The notes: a model not told the origin generated them from the sequence alone. 64,000 nucleotides of DNA from Oceanobacillus sojae (GCF_900162665.1 NZ_LT727812.1:1036176-1100175); one strand, 5' to 3'; positions 39,161 through 49,100 are shown, counted from the first letter of the stretch. Program-made: numbers and translations.

Positions 39161-39237
39161 CTTATTCCAGGATGAACATGTTCTACATTATCCTGGTTGC
39201 ATGTTGTTAAATCATCTTGAAAAGCAGATTGAGTATA

Positions 39238-39370
39238 GCGCCGCTCCGACCAACCACTACGCTTTCCATGGAGACGGCACGGCTTCAGCTAACTTGAAAA
39301 GAAAACCGCTTTTCAAGGGGATCTTCAGCTCACTCTGTTCCCATAGGAGTCTACGTGGTTGGTCTGCGCT
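39238..39370. repeat. Palindromic hairpin element
   Basis: Nested inverted repeats: AGCGC/GCGCT at the ends, GACCAACCAC (39248-39257) with GTGGTTGGTC (39355-39364), and CTTGAAAAG (39293-39301) with CTTTTCAAG (39309-39317). It is much richer in G+C than its surroundings and has no reading frame of note. It resembles the dispersed palindromic elements found in Bacillaceae genomes. Only one copy was noticed in this window. Confidence 0.6.
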
Positions 39371-39803
39371 CAGTTAGGATTCTACAGCGAATGAAAGGAA
39401 TTATATCCTGATGGAGTTGGATGAAATAATCGCTTTTTGTTTGATGAAAAGATCATTTTAGTGTTTCAAATGGTTAATGTGGTAATTGAAACGATGACAC
39501 ACCGCACAACATAAATAGTAAATATCGGGAATAGCTCTTATGAACAGAAAGTAATCGTGATGGGACATTTTTATATGCAACACGAAAATATGTTTTTTAC
39601 TGATCTAATTTCTATTGGCTCCGTTGTATTAAACAATATAGAACCCCTTTCAAGCGGGTGCCTTACACGTTACCTTCTTTCTGGATAGAATTTATGCTTT
39701 GTCAAGAAATAGATGGAAGGAATGATCAACACCTGCCTCTATACCAAGCAAGTTATTTTTTAAGGTGTGAAAGTTGAGTTATATTTATATAATTTTTTAT
39801 TAA
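39371..39803. other. Gene-poor intergenic stretch
   Basis: No supported gene. A 40-odd codon frame on the plus strand near 39560-39690 has no ribosome binding site worth noting. Low-complexity AT-rich sequence; it may hold further decayed sequence. Confidence 0.3.
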
Positions 39804-40001
39804 TTATCCTATCAGACCTAAATCATTTATTGCATTTACAACCAATAAAAAGCCGGCAATTCCAATAATTCATGCGGTAGTACTATGGGCATGCTTCGTT
39901 AACCATTTACCCAATCTCAAGAGTGGTTTTTCTAATACTTTATGTGCAAATAGCCGGCTTAACAGTGAGCTACCCCAGATAATCCCACCTGAGATAGCTC
40001 C
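39804..40001 (-). pseudogene. C-terminal remnant of a membrane protein, with internal stop
   Basis: A minus-strand frame of 65 codons reads GGIIWGSSLLSRLFAHKVLE, then LGKWLTKHAHSTTA, a TGA stop (39870-39872), and continues IIGIAGFLLVVNAINDLGLI to a natural stop. The pattern (basic amphipathic helix, then a last hydrophobic helix) resembles the C-terminus of GAP/SfLAP- or LysE-like transporters. The 5' part is missing. It starts right after the stop of the neighbouring permease gene. Confidence 0.5.
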
Positions 40002-40009
40002 TTATTCAT

Positions 40010-42598
40010 TTAAATATTCTCCTGCCTCAATGTCTCAACAATATTATCCTTTTTCAATTTAGAGGTCGAATAAAGCATGGCAGCTCCGACAATGATGAAG
40101 ACAGCTAAAATAACAATGCCGATATAAACCCAGGGTATTTGAAAACGATAATCAAAAGCACTCCTTGTTTGTATGTGAATCCCGTACATCACCACAAAAC
40201 TGATTGGCAGTCCGTAGATTAACGACTTGATTCCATAAAAAACACTTTCAAACCGAATCATTTTACGAAAAGCTTTTGGTGTCATACCAATAGATTTCAT
40301 CGTCGCAAACTCTCTTTTTCTCAGTGCTACACTAGTTGAAATGGTGTTAAAAATATTAGCAATGGAAATTAAAGTGATTAGCGTGATAAATCCATAAATA
40401 AAAACGGATAAGGCTAAAGCAAGTTGTTTATCCTGCTGCTGAAACGCATATATATTACTTATTGGCAAGGTTTCACCGTATTCAAGTCCTTCGATATCCT
40501 CCTGGACCTGATACGGATCATCTGAAGTTAAATATACTTCCCTGCTCTTATCATAACTATAAGGCAGATTTTCTATCAGTTCATTAAATGTTTGTTCATT
40601 AACAATGACTGACAGTGTATTGGGTGAAGTATAAAAGCTTCCCATTGGAAAATTATCCGTGAGGCCTATCAGTTCAAGCTCTTCGGAATCTGATAATTCC
40701 CAGTCGTCTTTTTCCTCAATATAGTATTCCTGACGAAAAGGCAGTTTATCACCTTCATGAACATTCAGCATCTCCGTTTCCACATATTTATTATTTTGAT
40801 CCATATAAGTTACAGTGTTAACTAAAACAGCCGGCTGCTGCTTATCAGATGCTGAAATATTATTTTTACGAAGATAATCATCCCAGTCTTCTGATGAGAG
40901 ACCTATTAGTTCCAATGAGTAGCCCGTTCCTTCTTCATACATCTCTGCAGAGTCATCATCCATGCCTTCTAACGTATCTCCTGTAATCTCTTCAGGTATA
41001 ACAGCAGAGAATCTCATATTCTGGTACATGATACTTTCCTTTACATCCTCTATCGTTTCTATTGTGGGATACATATCAGCCAGTTTATTATCATCAGAGT
41101 AGTATTCTTGAATAGAAATATCATAATTCTGTTCATCAGACTGTAATTCATAGGACTTGGTCAGCGTATTTGTAAAAAAACCGACCGATAAAAATAAGAT
41201 AATACTAATCATTAAAGAAAATACAGTAACATGGTAGCGTTTCTTATTTCTTTTTAAATTCTTTAAGGCAATCTCTGCTTCATAGCCAAACAGCTTCTGT
41301 ACAAAGCGGTTTGTTTTAATTTTCTTTTTGGTCAGTTTAACATCCTTTGCCTGACGAATTGCATCTATCGCTGTAATTTTAGATGCCCTTACAGCTGGTA
41401 TCCATGCAGAAATCATAATGGTCAGTAATGATACTATAGCTGCTATAATAAATATTGTTGGAGTTACAACGAGACGAATTTCAGAATTAAAACCAGCGCT
41501 TAGCAGTATTTCACTAATAAAATGCAATGTAACGCCGATTCCCAGCAATCCTGCCCCCATTCCGACTGGGATACTGATCAGACCAATAACAAGACCTTCA
41601 AATAACACGGAATTCCGCTTTTGTTTTTTCGTTGCCCCGACACTGGAAAGCATTCCTAAATAACGGGAGCGTTCTGATACAGATATGGCAAAGGCATTAT
41701 AAATTAACACAATCGAGCCAACCATAATAATCACAATGATTACTGTAAGCAGTCCTGATAACGCTGCTACCATACCGCTATTTACGGAGATTAAATATGT
41801 ATCTAATAACGGCGTATTTGTCCCCGTATTTTCAGCATTAATACCTACATCTTCCCGTAATTTCTCTAAATCATCAAATAATGAATAACGTAATTTCTTT
41901 ACATTAACATAAGCAGCATCAATTTCTGACAAGGATAAACCATCTGTATACGACAGTACTGTATATCCTGCCGCCCAGGGGGTATCCCAGAGTGGTGCTT
42001 CTATTTCACCGACAATTTTAAAGCTGTGTTTTTCCTGGTTGCGTAATTCTTCCTCAATGCCGTCCTCTCCTTTATAGACGGATTCATCCTGAACTAAAGG
42101 ACGATTTTCTTCATCATCTGCCATATACCTCTCACCGATATCCAGCCCAATAGTATCCCCGATTTGATAAGGAAAATCCTCTCCTTTTAATTCCTCAGAA
42201 ATAGCAACTTCATTTTCATTTGTTGGAAGCTTCCCTTCTGTCAGCTTCACTTGCATTTGCTTCATTGCTGTCTCATCCATCGCCCGGACATAGAGGTATC
42301 TTTTCGTCAATTGGTCATTTAAAGGAGCAAAGCCCAATTCATCCACAATTCCGATAACGTCTGTATTATCGTCTGCTTGAATGGCTTTTATTTGTTCTCT
42401 GTCCACATCCTCCACAGCATAATGCCAATCACCGTTATTGGAGATTGCATCCCGCTGCTGCATATCAATAAAAGAAACTCCTAAAGACGCAACTGCCGTA
42501 ATCATTGCAACAGAAATAATAACGCCAAAAATGGTAACGAGCGTCCTGCGTTTATTCTGCTTAAGATGTCTCAGTGTTACTTTGTTGACAATATTCAT
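40010..42598 (-). CDS. ABC transporter permease with two FtsX domains
   Basis: 862 residues, the long two-domain form. First half: N-terminal helix (RRTLVTIFGVIISVAMITAV), external domain to about 265, then three helices with GSIVLIYNAFAISVSERSRYLGMLSSVGAT. Second half: helix near 450-475, another external domain, then three helices with SVALRKREFATMKSIGMTPKAF. This arrangement is found in transporters that confer resistance to, or secrete, antimicrobial peptides. It overlaps its ATPase gene by 4 bases and is next to a two-component system. Confidence 0.9.
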   Translation of the reverse strand: MNIVNKVTLRHLKQNKRRTLVTIFGVIISVAMITAVASLGVSFIDMQQRDAISNNGDWHYAVEDVDREQIKAIQADDNTDVIGIVDELGFAPLNDQLTKRYLYVRAMDETAMKQMQVKLTEGKLPTNENEVAISEELKGEDFPYQIGDTIGLDIGERYMADDEENRPLVQDESVYKGEDGIEEELRNQEKHSFKIVGEIEAPLWDTPWAAGYTVLSYTDGLSLSEIDAAYVNVKKLRYSLFDDLEKLREDVGINAENTGTNTPLLDTYLISVNSGMVAALSGLLTVIIVIIMVGSIVLIYNAFAISVSERSRYLGMLSSVGATKKQKRNSVLFEGLVIGLISIPVGMGAGLLGIGVTLHFISEILLSAGFNSEIRLVVTPTIFIIAAIVSLLTIMISAWIPAVRASKITAIDAIRQAKDVKLTKKKIKTNRFVQKLFGYEAEIALKNLKRNKKRYHVTVFSLMISIILFLSVGFFTNTLTKSYELQSDEQNYDISIQEYYSDDNKLADMYPTIETIEDVKESIMYQNMRFSAVIPEEITGDTLEGMDDDSAEMYEEGTGYSLELIGLSSEDWDDYLRKNNISASDKQQPAVLVNTVTYMDQNNKYVETEMLNVHEGDKLPFRQEYYIEEKDDWELSDSEELELIGLTDNFPMGSFYTSPNTLSVIVNEQTFNELIENLPYSYDKSREVYLTSDDPYQVQEDIEGLEYGETLPISNIYAFQQQDKQLALALSVFIYGFITLITLISIANIFNTISTSVALRKREFATMKSIGMTPKAFRKMIRFESVFYGIKSLIYGLPISFVVMYGIHIQTRSAFDYRFQIPWVYIGIVILAVFIIVGAAMLYSTSKLKKDNIVETLRQENI

Positions 42599-43278
42599 GG
42601 ACGAATCACCTCGTCCTTGGCAATCGCTCCATCCTCTACCTGAATGACACGGTCCGCTTGTAAAGCAATCCGTTCATCGTGTGTAATAACTACCAATGTC
42701 TGATTGTATGTTTTATTAAACAGCTTTAACAGATCAATGATTTCCTTACTGTTTTTGCTGTCCAGATTTCCTGTCGGTTCATCAGCAAGAATAATAGATG
42801 GATTGCTGATCAATGCTCTGCCAATGGAAACCCGCTGCTGCTGTCCGCCAGATAATTGATTAGGTAAATAATCCAGACGCTTTTGCAGTCCCAATATTTC
42901 CACAATTTCCTTGAAATGCTTCTGGTCCACCTTATGTGCATCCAATAACATTGGCAGGGTAATATTCTCTTCCACTGTTAAAATTGGCAGGAGATTATAA
43001 AATTGATAGATCAAGCCGATCTGTCGTCTCCGAAAAATAGCCAGCTGTGTTTCATTTAACCCATAAATATCGGTCTTCTCGATAAACACCTTACCACCGG
43101 TCGGCTTATCAACTCCTCCCAGCAAATGAAGCAGGGTTGATTTCCCGGAACCAGAAGGTCCAATAATCGCTACAAACTCCCCCTGCTCCACAGAAAAAGA
43201 TACATTATCCAATGCTTTTACTGCTGTGTCACCTTTCCCGTACACTTTAGACAAATTTTCAATCCGCATTAATTCCAT
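42595..43278 (-). CDS. ABC transporter ATPase (MacB/LolD class)
   Basis: 227 residues. Walker [17 protein letters not shown], signature [15 protein letters not shown], Walker [14 protein letters not shown], and VITHDE. TAGGAGGAAACGG is the ribosome binding site. It is the partner of the long permease that follows. Confidence 0.94.
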   Translation of the reverse strand: MELMRIENLSKVYGKGDTAVKALDNVSFSVEQGEFVAIIGPSGSGKSTLLHLLGGVDKPTGGKVFIEKTDIYGLNETQLAIFRRRQIGLIYQFYNLLPILTVEENITLPMLLDAHKVDQKHFKEIVEILGLQKRLDYLPNQLSGGQQQRVSIGRALISNPSIILADEPTGNLDSKNSKEIIDLLKLFNKTYNQTLVVITHDERIALQADRVIQVEDGAIAKDEVIRP

Positions 43279-43339
43279 TCCGTTTCCTCCTAGTTATTTT
43301 CTATTACTTACTACTTTACTTGTCTAAAATGACGGAACA

Positions 43340-43367
43340 GTGACAATGCTGGTGACAATATTGTCAC
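43340..43367 (-). promoter_or_regulatory. Candidate response-regulator operator
   Basis: A perfect 16-base palindrome GTGACAATATTGTCAC (43352-43367) plus a third half-site GTGACAAT (43340-43347) lies between the kinase gene and the ATPase gene, about 70-90 bases before the ATPase start. On the minus strand this makes two ATTGTCAC repeats 12 bases apart, the form favoured by OmpR-type regulators. Confidence 0.65.
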
Positions 43368-43442
43368 TTTGCTTGAAAGTATGTGTTCAAAAAGCAGCTA
43401 AATCTCTTCCATTTATCATTTACAAGCTTTTTGAACCTTCTT

Positions 43443-44444
43443 TTAGACGACCTGCTTATAAAATTTCAAAATAAATACGGTTCCTTCCCCCGGTTTACTA
43501 AGGACTTCAATATCTCCCTGCTGGTTAGTAACAATTGAATAAGCCATAGCAAGTCCAATGCCGACACTTCCCTCTGCTGCATGACTTCCCTTATAGAAAC
43601 GTTTGAAAATATGTGGAAGCTCATGTTTTTCAATCCCCGGCCCGTTATCCCTGATTCTTATTTCTGTAAAAATAGCATTTTCTTCATAAGAAACCGTAAT
43701 TTTCCCGCCGTTTGGTGTATGCTCAACCGCATTCTTTAAAATATTAATACAAGCTTCTTTCGTCCAGTTTTTATCACCGATAAAGGTAGTTCCCGATACT
43801 CCTTCTATCTCCAGTTCTATCTCCTTCAGCTCAAGAGGTATTTCCATTGGTGCAGCAGCTTCTTTTACTAGCTGGGACACTTCCACTTTTTCCTTACTGA
43901 ATAAAACCGTCCCGGCATCCATTTTGGAAAGCTTTAATAAGGAAGAAACAAGCCACTCCATCCGCTCCAATTGCTTACGGATATGGTATGTAAATTCCTG
44001 GCGTTTCCCCGCCTCCAGATTAGGCTCACTTAATAAATCAGCCATCACTGTCATTGAGGTGAGCGGTGTTTTTATTTGATGGGAAATATCTGAAATCGCA
44101 TCTGTCAGCTTTTCTTTATCCTTCTGTAATCCTTCCTGCTGTTCAGATAACATCCTTGTCATTTTATAGATTTCATTTTTTAATATACTCAGGTCGCCCT
44201 CTCTATTATCACGTACGTCCAGTGTTGTTTCTCCTGCCATGATTTTTCGTAAATAACTGGACAGCTGAAGCATTTTCCGGTAACGCCAGGCCATCCATAT
44301 GATATAGCAAATGGCCAGACTACTGCCGACAACAGCAATAAATAACGCAGTTACTGGTGAATGCATAAAACCTGCCAGAATACCGATTCCCAAAATCAAT
44401 ATAGTTGAAGTGAGAAAGACACTTATTTCGTTATTTCTTAACAT
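43443..44444 (-). CDS. Sensor histidine kinase next to ABC transporter
   Basis: 333 residues. Two hydrophobic segments at 8-28 and 31-52 with almost no loop. A short HAMP-like linker follows. Phosphorylated His in ISDISHQIKTPLTS; ATP-binding boxes ILKNAVEHT, IRDNGPGIE and GIGLAMAYSIV. It overlaps the response regulator gene by 14 bases. Absence of an extracellular sensor suggests it senses in or at the membrane, possibly through the transporter. Confidence 0.93.
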   Translation of the reverse strand: MLRNNEISVFLTSTILILGIGILAGFMHSPVTALFIAVVGSSLAICYIIWMAWRYRKMLQLSSYLRKIMAGETTLDVRDNREGDLSILKNEIYKMTRMLSEQQEGLQKDKEKLTDAISDISHQIKTPLTSMTVMADLLSEPNLEAGKRQEFTYHIRKQLERMEWLVSSLLKLSKMDAGTVLFSKEKVEVSQLVKEAAAPMEIPLELKEIELEIEGVSGTTFIGDKNWTKEACINILKNAVEHTPNGGKITVSYEENAIFTEIRIRDNGPGIEKHELPHIFKRFYKGSHAAEGSVGIGLAMAYSIVTNQQGDIEVLSKPGEGTVFILKFYKQVV

Positions 44445-45132
44445 CTTCTGCCGCCATCCTGTATCCCAGCCCTCTGACTGTTTCTATTAATACCGGTTTT
44501 TGCGGATTATCCTCTATTTTCTTCCGGAGCCGTTTAATATAGACTGTAAGCGTGTTATCGTTAACAAACTCACCGGCCGCATCCCATATCATTTCTAAAA
44601 GCTGCTCCCGTGAAAGAATCTGTCCGCGGTGGTTAAGAAAAATCATTAACAGCCGGTATTCCAGTGCTGTTAATGCAAGCTCAGCGTCCACCTTATATAC
44701 TTTTCCTTCTAATGGCAAGACTACTAATGACCCGATTTTAATGGAATCTTTTTCCTGTGTCTCATTCTTTTGATAACGTCTGAGCACGGTTTTAATCCGC
44801 GAGCTTAACTCACGGATACGAAATGGCTTGGTAATATAATCATCTGCCCCCATATCCAATCCCATCACCACATTCACCTCATCATCCGCAACGGTGAGAA
44901 AAATAACCGGGACATCCGCATTTTCTTTCACACACCGGCATAAATCATAACCGCTTCCATCAGGCAGTGATAAATCAAATAAGCATAAGGAAATGCTGTT
45001 TATATCTGTTTTAATGATTCGTTCTGCTTCCTGCGCATGATGACTGACAATAACATCATAGCCTTCTTGATTCAAAGAATACTCTAAGCCGGAAGCAATC
45101 GTTTTATCGTCCTCTACAATGAGTAATTTCAT
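44431..45132 (-). CDS. OmpR-family response regulator
   Basis: 233 residues. Receiver: VEDDK acidic pair, phosphoacceptor Asp in LCLFDLSLPDGSG, Lys in DDYITKPFR. Winged-helix domain: LTALEYRLLMIFLNHRGQILSREQLLE and TVYIKRLRKKIE. First gene of the operon with the kinase. Probable target is the palindrome in front of the ABC genes. Confidence 0.94.
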   Translation of the reverse strand: MKLLIVEDDKTIASGLEYSLNQEGYDVIVSHHAQEAERIIKTDINSISLCLFDLSLPDGSGYDLCRCVKENADVPVIFLTVADDEVNVVMGLDMGADDYITKPFRIRELSSRIKTVLRRYQKNETQEKDSIKIGSLVVLPLEGKVYKVDAELALTALEYRLLMIFLNHRGQILSREQLLEMIWDAAGEFVNDNTLTVYIKRLRKKIEDNPQKPVLIETVRGLGYRMAAEDVKK

Positions 45133-45419
45133 AGCTGTCCCCCATTTCTCAGTTTACTGCTTGTTAACTGATATCTATCAGCCATTATACAAATGAATTA
45201 AAAAAAATTATAGGATAAAAATGTCTTTTTCACTTTTTCTTCTGAAATTTCCAGGAAATTATCACCGGCTTATTCTCCATTTAAAAGAATCTGCCCAATA
45301 TTTAGCAAAGAGTTACTCCTGTTTTCTTTAATAAACAAATAACTTTTTATTTTTTATAAATTCGCCTATGATAAAGATATTATTTAAATTTAACTACATA
45401 CTATATTCAGGTGATTAGA

Positions 45420-46772
45420 ATGACTGAAAAATTACGTAAGCCCTGGCTATTTATTTTAACTATCGGGCTTGGAACATTGCTTAACCCATTGAATTCTTCG
45501 ATGATTTCAGTGGCATTAACCAGAATGCAGCATGAATTCTCATTAACATTTGCTGATGCCAGCTGGCTTATTTCTATATTCTATCTGGCAAGTGCGGCCG
45601 GTCAGCCTGTAATGGGAAAATTAAGTGATATGTTTGGACCGAAAAAATTATTTATAGCAGGATTAATTCTCGTGGCAGCCGCTTCTCTGCTGGCACCGTT
45701 TTCGCCGAATTTCCTTTCACTTTTAGGCTGTCGTGCTCTGCAGGCAATTGGCAGTTCAACACTATTCCCCAGCGGGATGAGCATGGTCAGGACACATATT
45801 ACCAAAGGACAGGGAAAGGCGTTAGCTGTATTATCTGTTTTTGCTTCAACCTCAGCTGCTTTCGGGCCATCCATTGGCGGTTTTCTGATTGCATCATGGG
45901 ATTGGCACTCCATTTTTCTTATTAACTTCCCATTTATTATATTGTCCTTTGTGTTAGCTTTATTTATTTTACCAAATACAGGACAGGGAAAATTTGAGAT
46001 AAAACGAATCGATTTTATTGGAATAGGCTTATTTATTACAGCAATTGTAGGCCTTATATTATTTTTACTGTCTCTGGATCAGAATATCCGCTGGTGGGCA
46101 TTATTGATGTTTTTAGCTGCAGGAATAGTTTTTTACCTTTATGAAATAAAACAGGCGGAGCCTTTTATTGATATGAAAGGATTAACAAAAAACCATACCG
46201 TTTCATTGATATATGTGCAATTTATGAGTATTAACCTGATTTATTATTGCTTCTTTTTTGGATTTCCGACGTTTCTGCAGCAGGTTCGTAACTATAGTGA
46301 ACAGCATACCGGCTTGATTATGTTAGCACTGGCAGGCTTCGGGGTGATTGTTTCTCCACTTGCGGGCCGTATCATTGATAAATATGGCTCCAAGCTTCCA
46401 ATGGTTATCGGTGCAGCCCTGCTCTTAGTTGGTACAGGCCTCCTGCTAACATATCATGAAACATCGCCATTGTTATGGCTGCTCACCATAATGGCTGTGC
46501 TTGGAATGAGTAATGGCTTCAATAATATTTCTATGCAAACCGCACTTTATGAGCATGTGAAGCCGGAGGAAACAGGTTCAGCATCCGGTCTATTTCAGAC
46601 AAGCAGGTATTTAGGATCGATTTTATCTTCCAGTTTACTTGGACTGACGTTTAATCGTCATTTAGATGATCAGCATTTGCACCTGGTTGCGATTATTTGT
46701 TTTGTTTTCTGTGTCATTGTACTAGCTCTGGCATTGAAGCTGCCTGGTAAAATGAAGGTGAAAAGCTACTGA
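45420..46772 (+). CDS. MFS transporter, multidrug efflux type (DHA2-like)
   Basis: 450 residues. I start at ATG 45420 after AGGTGATTAG; an in-frame GTG 9 bases earlier is part of that ribosome binding site. Twelve to fourteen helices; loop 2-3 motif GKLSDMFGPKKLF is the MFS A motif, and motif C-like GPSIGGFLIASWDWHSIFLIN marks drug/proton antiporters. Substrate unknown. It is convergent to nothing and divergent from the regulator gene at 45132, so regulation by that system is possible. Confidence 0.9.
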   Translation: MTEKLRKPWLFILTIGLGTLLNPLNSSMISVALTRMQHEFSLTFADASWLISIFYLASAAGQPVMGKLSDMFGPKKLFIAGLILVAAASLLAPFSPNFLSLLGCRALQAIGSSTLFPSGMSMVRTHITKGQGKALAVLSVFASTSAAFGPSIGGFLIASWDWHSIFLINFPFIILSFVLALFILPNTGQGKFEIKRIDFIGIGLFITAIVGLILFLLSLDQNIRWWALLMFLAAGIVFYLYEIKQAEPFIDMKGLTKNHTVSLIYVQFMSINLIYYCFFFGFPTFLQQVRNYSEQHTGLIMLALAGFGVIVSPLAGRIIDKYGSKLPMVIGAALLLVGTGLLLTYHETSPLLWLLTIMAVLGMSNGFNNISMQTALYEHVKPEETGSASGLFQTSRYLGSILSSSLLGLTFNRHLDDQHLHLVAIICFVFCVIVLALALKLPGKMKVKSY

Positions 46773-46826
46773 TTTCTTGCTTGAGTGACAAACATAGGTA
46801 ATTCGTAAACGTTGGAGATAAAACAA

Positions 46827-46873
46827 AGCTTCATCCAGTGGGAATTTCAGCTATTTTCTCACTGAATGAAGCT
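46827..46873 (+). terminator. Stem-loop after MFS gene
   Basis: AGCTTCAT-CAGTG pairs with CACTG-ATGAAGCT, about 55 bases after the stop. No clear T-run follows. Confidence 0.45.
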
Positions 46874-46915
46874 ATGATTGCGATTAATTTAAAATAAATG
46901 AGAGAAATTGTTTCA

Positions 46916-46952
46916 TGAGTTCAAATCACATATGGTTTGAACTCTTTCTTTG
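46916..46952 (+). terminator. Intrinsic terminator downstream of MFS gene
   Basis: GAGTTCAAA and TTTGAACTC form a 9-bp stem, followed by TTTCTTTGG. Confidence 0.7.
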
Positions 46953-46987
46953 GTTATTGTAACAATGCTTCAACACAATAAACCCAC

Positions 46988-47040
46988 ATTGTCACCCTTT
47001 ACAATAATAGGTTGACAATATCAGTTTATTCTTTTATTCT
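46988..47040 (+). promoter_or_regulatory. bioY promoter with BirA-like operator
   Basis: TTGACA (47012-47017) and TATTCT (47035-47040) are 17 bases apart. An imperfect inverted repeat, TTGTCACCC (46989-46997) and GGTTGACAA (47010-47018), resembles the BirA operator of Bacillus (TTGTTAACC...GGTTAACAA) and covers the -35 box. Biotin control is expected for bioY. Confidence 0.65.
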
Positions 47041-47072
47041 ATTAATATTACATAAAGAAAGAGGAAAGTACA

Positions 47073-47633
47073 TTGAAACTAAGAGATATGATGTTTATGT
47101 CATTATTCGCAGCAATTATGGGAGTTTTAGCTATTTTCCCTCCTATTCCAGTTCCTTTTATCCCTGTACCAATCGTAGCACAGACAATTGGCATTATGCT
47201 TGCTGGCGGTATATTAGGAGCAAAGCGGGGCGGGCTCAGTATATTACTTTTCGTTTTTCTCGTTGCGGTGGGTGCACCATTATTAACTGGCGGACGCGGC
47301 GGCTTAGGTGTGCTTATTGGACCAACAGGAGGATATATTCTATCATATCCGATTGCAGCATGGCTTATTGGTTATTTAATAGAAAAAAGTATCCGCAGCC
47401 TGACCTATTGGAAGATCGTATTGATCACAACCTTTGGCGGAGTCATCGTCGTTAATATTATTGGCGTTACCTATTTATCTATTTTATCTAATCTTCCTTG
47501 GGGACCAACTGCCATTTCAGCTTTGGTGTTTTTGCCGGGAGACGTTTTAAAAGCTCTTATAGCAAGTGCTGTTATTATAAAATTAAATCGTGTTTATCCG
47601 TTGATTGACAGTAAAAAGCGAAATACATATTAG
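47073..47633 (+). CDS. bioY: Biotin transporter BioY
   Basis: 186 residues. It starts with TTG, well placed after AAAGAGGAAAG. About six helices; PVPFIPVPIVAQTIGIMLAGG, GAPLLTGGRGGLGVLIGPTGGY and the later AWLIGYL match BioY, the substrate-binding S component of the ECF biotin transporter. It may work alone or with EcfAA'T encoded elsewhere. It is convergent with accC of the neighbouring carboxylase operon, which needs biotin. Confidence 0.95.
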   Translation: MKLRDMMFMSLFAAIMGVLAIFPPIPVPFIPVPIVAQTIGIMLAGGILGAKRGGLSILLFVFLVAVGAPLLTGGRGGLGVLIGPTGGYILSYPIAAWLIGYLIEKSIRSLTYWKIVLITTFGGVIVVNIIGVTYLSILSNLPWGPTAISALVFLPGDVLKALIASAVIIKLNRVYPLIDSKKRNTY

Positions 47634-47659
47634 GTTGGTCAACTTGACAGATCAGCGTG

Positions 47660-47694
47660 TAAAAGAAGCAGCCTGAGTCCAACTCAAGCTGCTC
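47660..47694 (-). terminator. Terminator between accC and bioY
   Basis: AGCAGC-TGAGT and ACTCA-GCTGCT form a stem around CCA, followed by TCTTTT on the minus strand. It separates the convergent genes. Confidence 0.7.
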
Positions 47695-47719
47695 ACTGTG
47701 ATTAACTATTCTGCCGGAA

Positions 47720-49087
47720 TTATCTATCCACTGTTTCCTTTTCCAATATCGGATACTTCTCGAGAAAGTTCGTATTATAATCACCTGCTATAAAAACCTC
47801 ATGCTCCATAATTAAACGATGAAATGGAATTGTATGATGGATGCCATCTATTAAAAATTCATCCAATGCCCGTCTCATACGGCGAATTGCTTCTTCACGG
47901 CTGGATCCATATGTAATTAATTTAGCAATCATCGAATCATAGTAAGGCGGTATCCGATAACTGGAATATGCGGCTGAATCAACTCTTACACCCAAACCGC
48001 CAGGAGCCAGGTACATTTCTATTTCCCCTGCTGAAGGCATAAAATTTTTAAATGGATGCTCTGCATTGATTCTGCACTCGATTGACCAGCCCTCAAATTT
48101 AATATCATCCTGCTTGAAGGAAATTTCTTCATTATTTGCGATTTTAATTTGTTCTTTAATTAAATCTACACCGGTTACCATTTCTGTAACTGGATGCTCT
48201 ACCTGAATCCTTGTATTCATTTCCATGAAGTAAAATGCTTTACTTTTTCTATCAAAAATATATTCAATTGTTCCGGCACCTGTATAGTTTACTGCCTTTG
48301 CAGCCTGAACAGATACCTCTCCCATCTTCTTCCTTATATCTGGAGTTATTGCAGGTGAAGGGGATTCTTCAACCAGCTTTTGAAGTCTTCTTTGGATGGT
48401 GCAATCTCTTTCTCCTAAATGAACAGTGTTACCATAATTATCCGCTAATATCTGTATCTCTATATGCCGGAAATCCTCAATATATTTTTCAAGATACACA
48501 CCAGGATTTCCAAATGCTGTTTCAGCCTCTTTTTGCGTTACGCGAATACCTTTAACCAGCTCATCTTCAGTCCTCACAACCCGAATGCCCTTCCCGCCGC
48601 CACCGGCAGTTGCTTTTATGATAACTGGGTAACCAATGTTTTCAGCTACTTCTTTTGCTTCTTCTTCACTTTCTATAATTCCATCTGAGCCTGGCACTAT
48701 AGGAACACCGGCTTCCTTCATCGTCTCTCTGGCAACATCTTTTATTCCCATTTTCTGAATAGCCTCCGGCGAGGGGCCAATAAATGTAATATTACATTCT
48801 CTGCAAATCTCCGCAAAATCAGCATTCTCAGCCAAAAAACCGTAGCCCGGGTGGATTGCCTGAACCTTTGAAAGTGCTGCAGTACTCATGATGTTTGTGA
48901 AATTAAGATAACTGTCTTTACTCGGTGCAGGTCCGATGCAATATGCTTCATCCGCTAACTGAACATGCAATGCGTCTTCATCCGCTTCGGAATAAACTGC
49001 AACAGTCTCAATTCCCATCTCCTTGCACGCACGAATTATCCGTACAGCTATTTCTCCTCTGTTAGCAATTAACAGTTTTTGTATCAC
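47720..49087 (-). CDS. accC: Biotin carboxylase subunit, locus-specific copy
   Basis: 455 residues. KLLIANRGEIAVRIIRACKE at the N-terminus, ATP-grasp loop KATAGGGGKGIRVV, and FMEMNTRIQVEHPVTE with the carboxylation Arg region. It carboxylates biotin on the carrier protein with ATP and bicarbonate. The gene lies 13 bases after accB and no acetyl-CoA carboxyltransferase genes (accA, accD) are near. It is the last gene of a pxp/TRAP/PLP operon, so it probably serves a different acceptor than acetyl-CoA. Confidence 0.93.
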   Translation of the reverse strand: MIQKLLIANRGEIAVRIIRACKEMGIETVAVYSEADEDALHVQLADEAYCIGPAPSKDSYLNFTNIMSTAALSKVQAIHPGYGFLAENADFAEICRECNITFIGPSPEAIQKMGIKDVARETMKEAGVPIVPGSDGIIESEEEAKEVAENIGYPVIIKATAGGGGKGIRVVRTEDELVKGIRVTQKEAETAFGNPGVYLEKYIEDFRHIEIQILADNYGNTVHLGERDCTIQRRLQKLVEESPSPAITPDIRKKMGEVSVQAAKAVNYTGAGTIEYIFDRKSKAFYFMEMNTRIQVEHPVTEMVTGVDLIKEQIKIANNEEISFKQDDIKFEGWSIECRINAEHPFKNFMPSAGEIEMYLAPGGLGVRVDSAAYSSYRIPPYYDSMIAKLITYGSSREEAIRRMRRALDEFLIDGIHHTIPFHRLIMEHEVFIAGDYNTNFLEKYPILEKETVDR

Positions 49088-49100
49088 TTACGCCAGCTCC

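Noticed and set aside
38860..40009. CRISPR array or RNA gene in the 1.1-kb gap
   Set aside because: There are no regularly spaced direct repeats and no tRNA-like or rRNA sequence; only the hairpin element, an inverted repeat and a gene remnant are visible.
47012..47455. 147-codon plus-strand frame overlapping bioY
   Set aside because: It would start inside the bioY promoter and runs out of frame through bioY; the composition is not protein-like.
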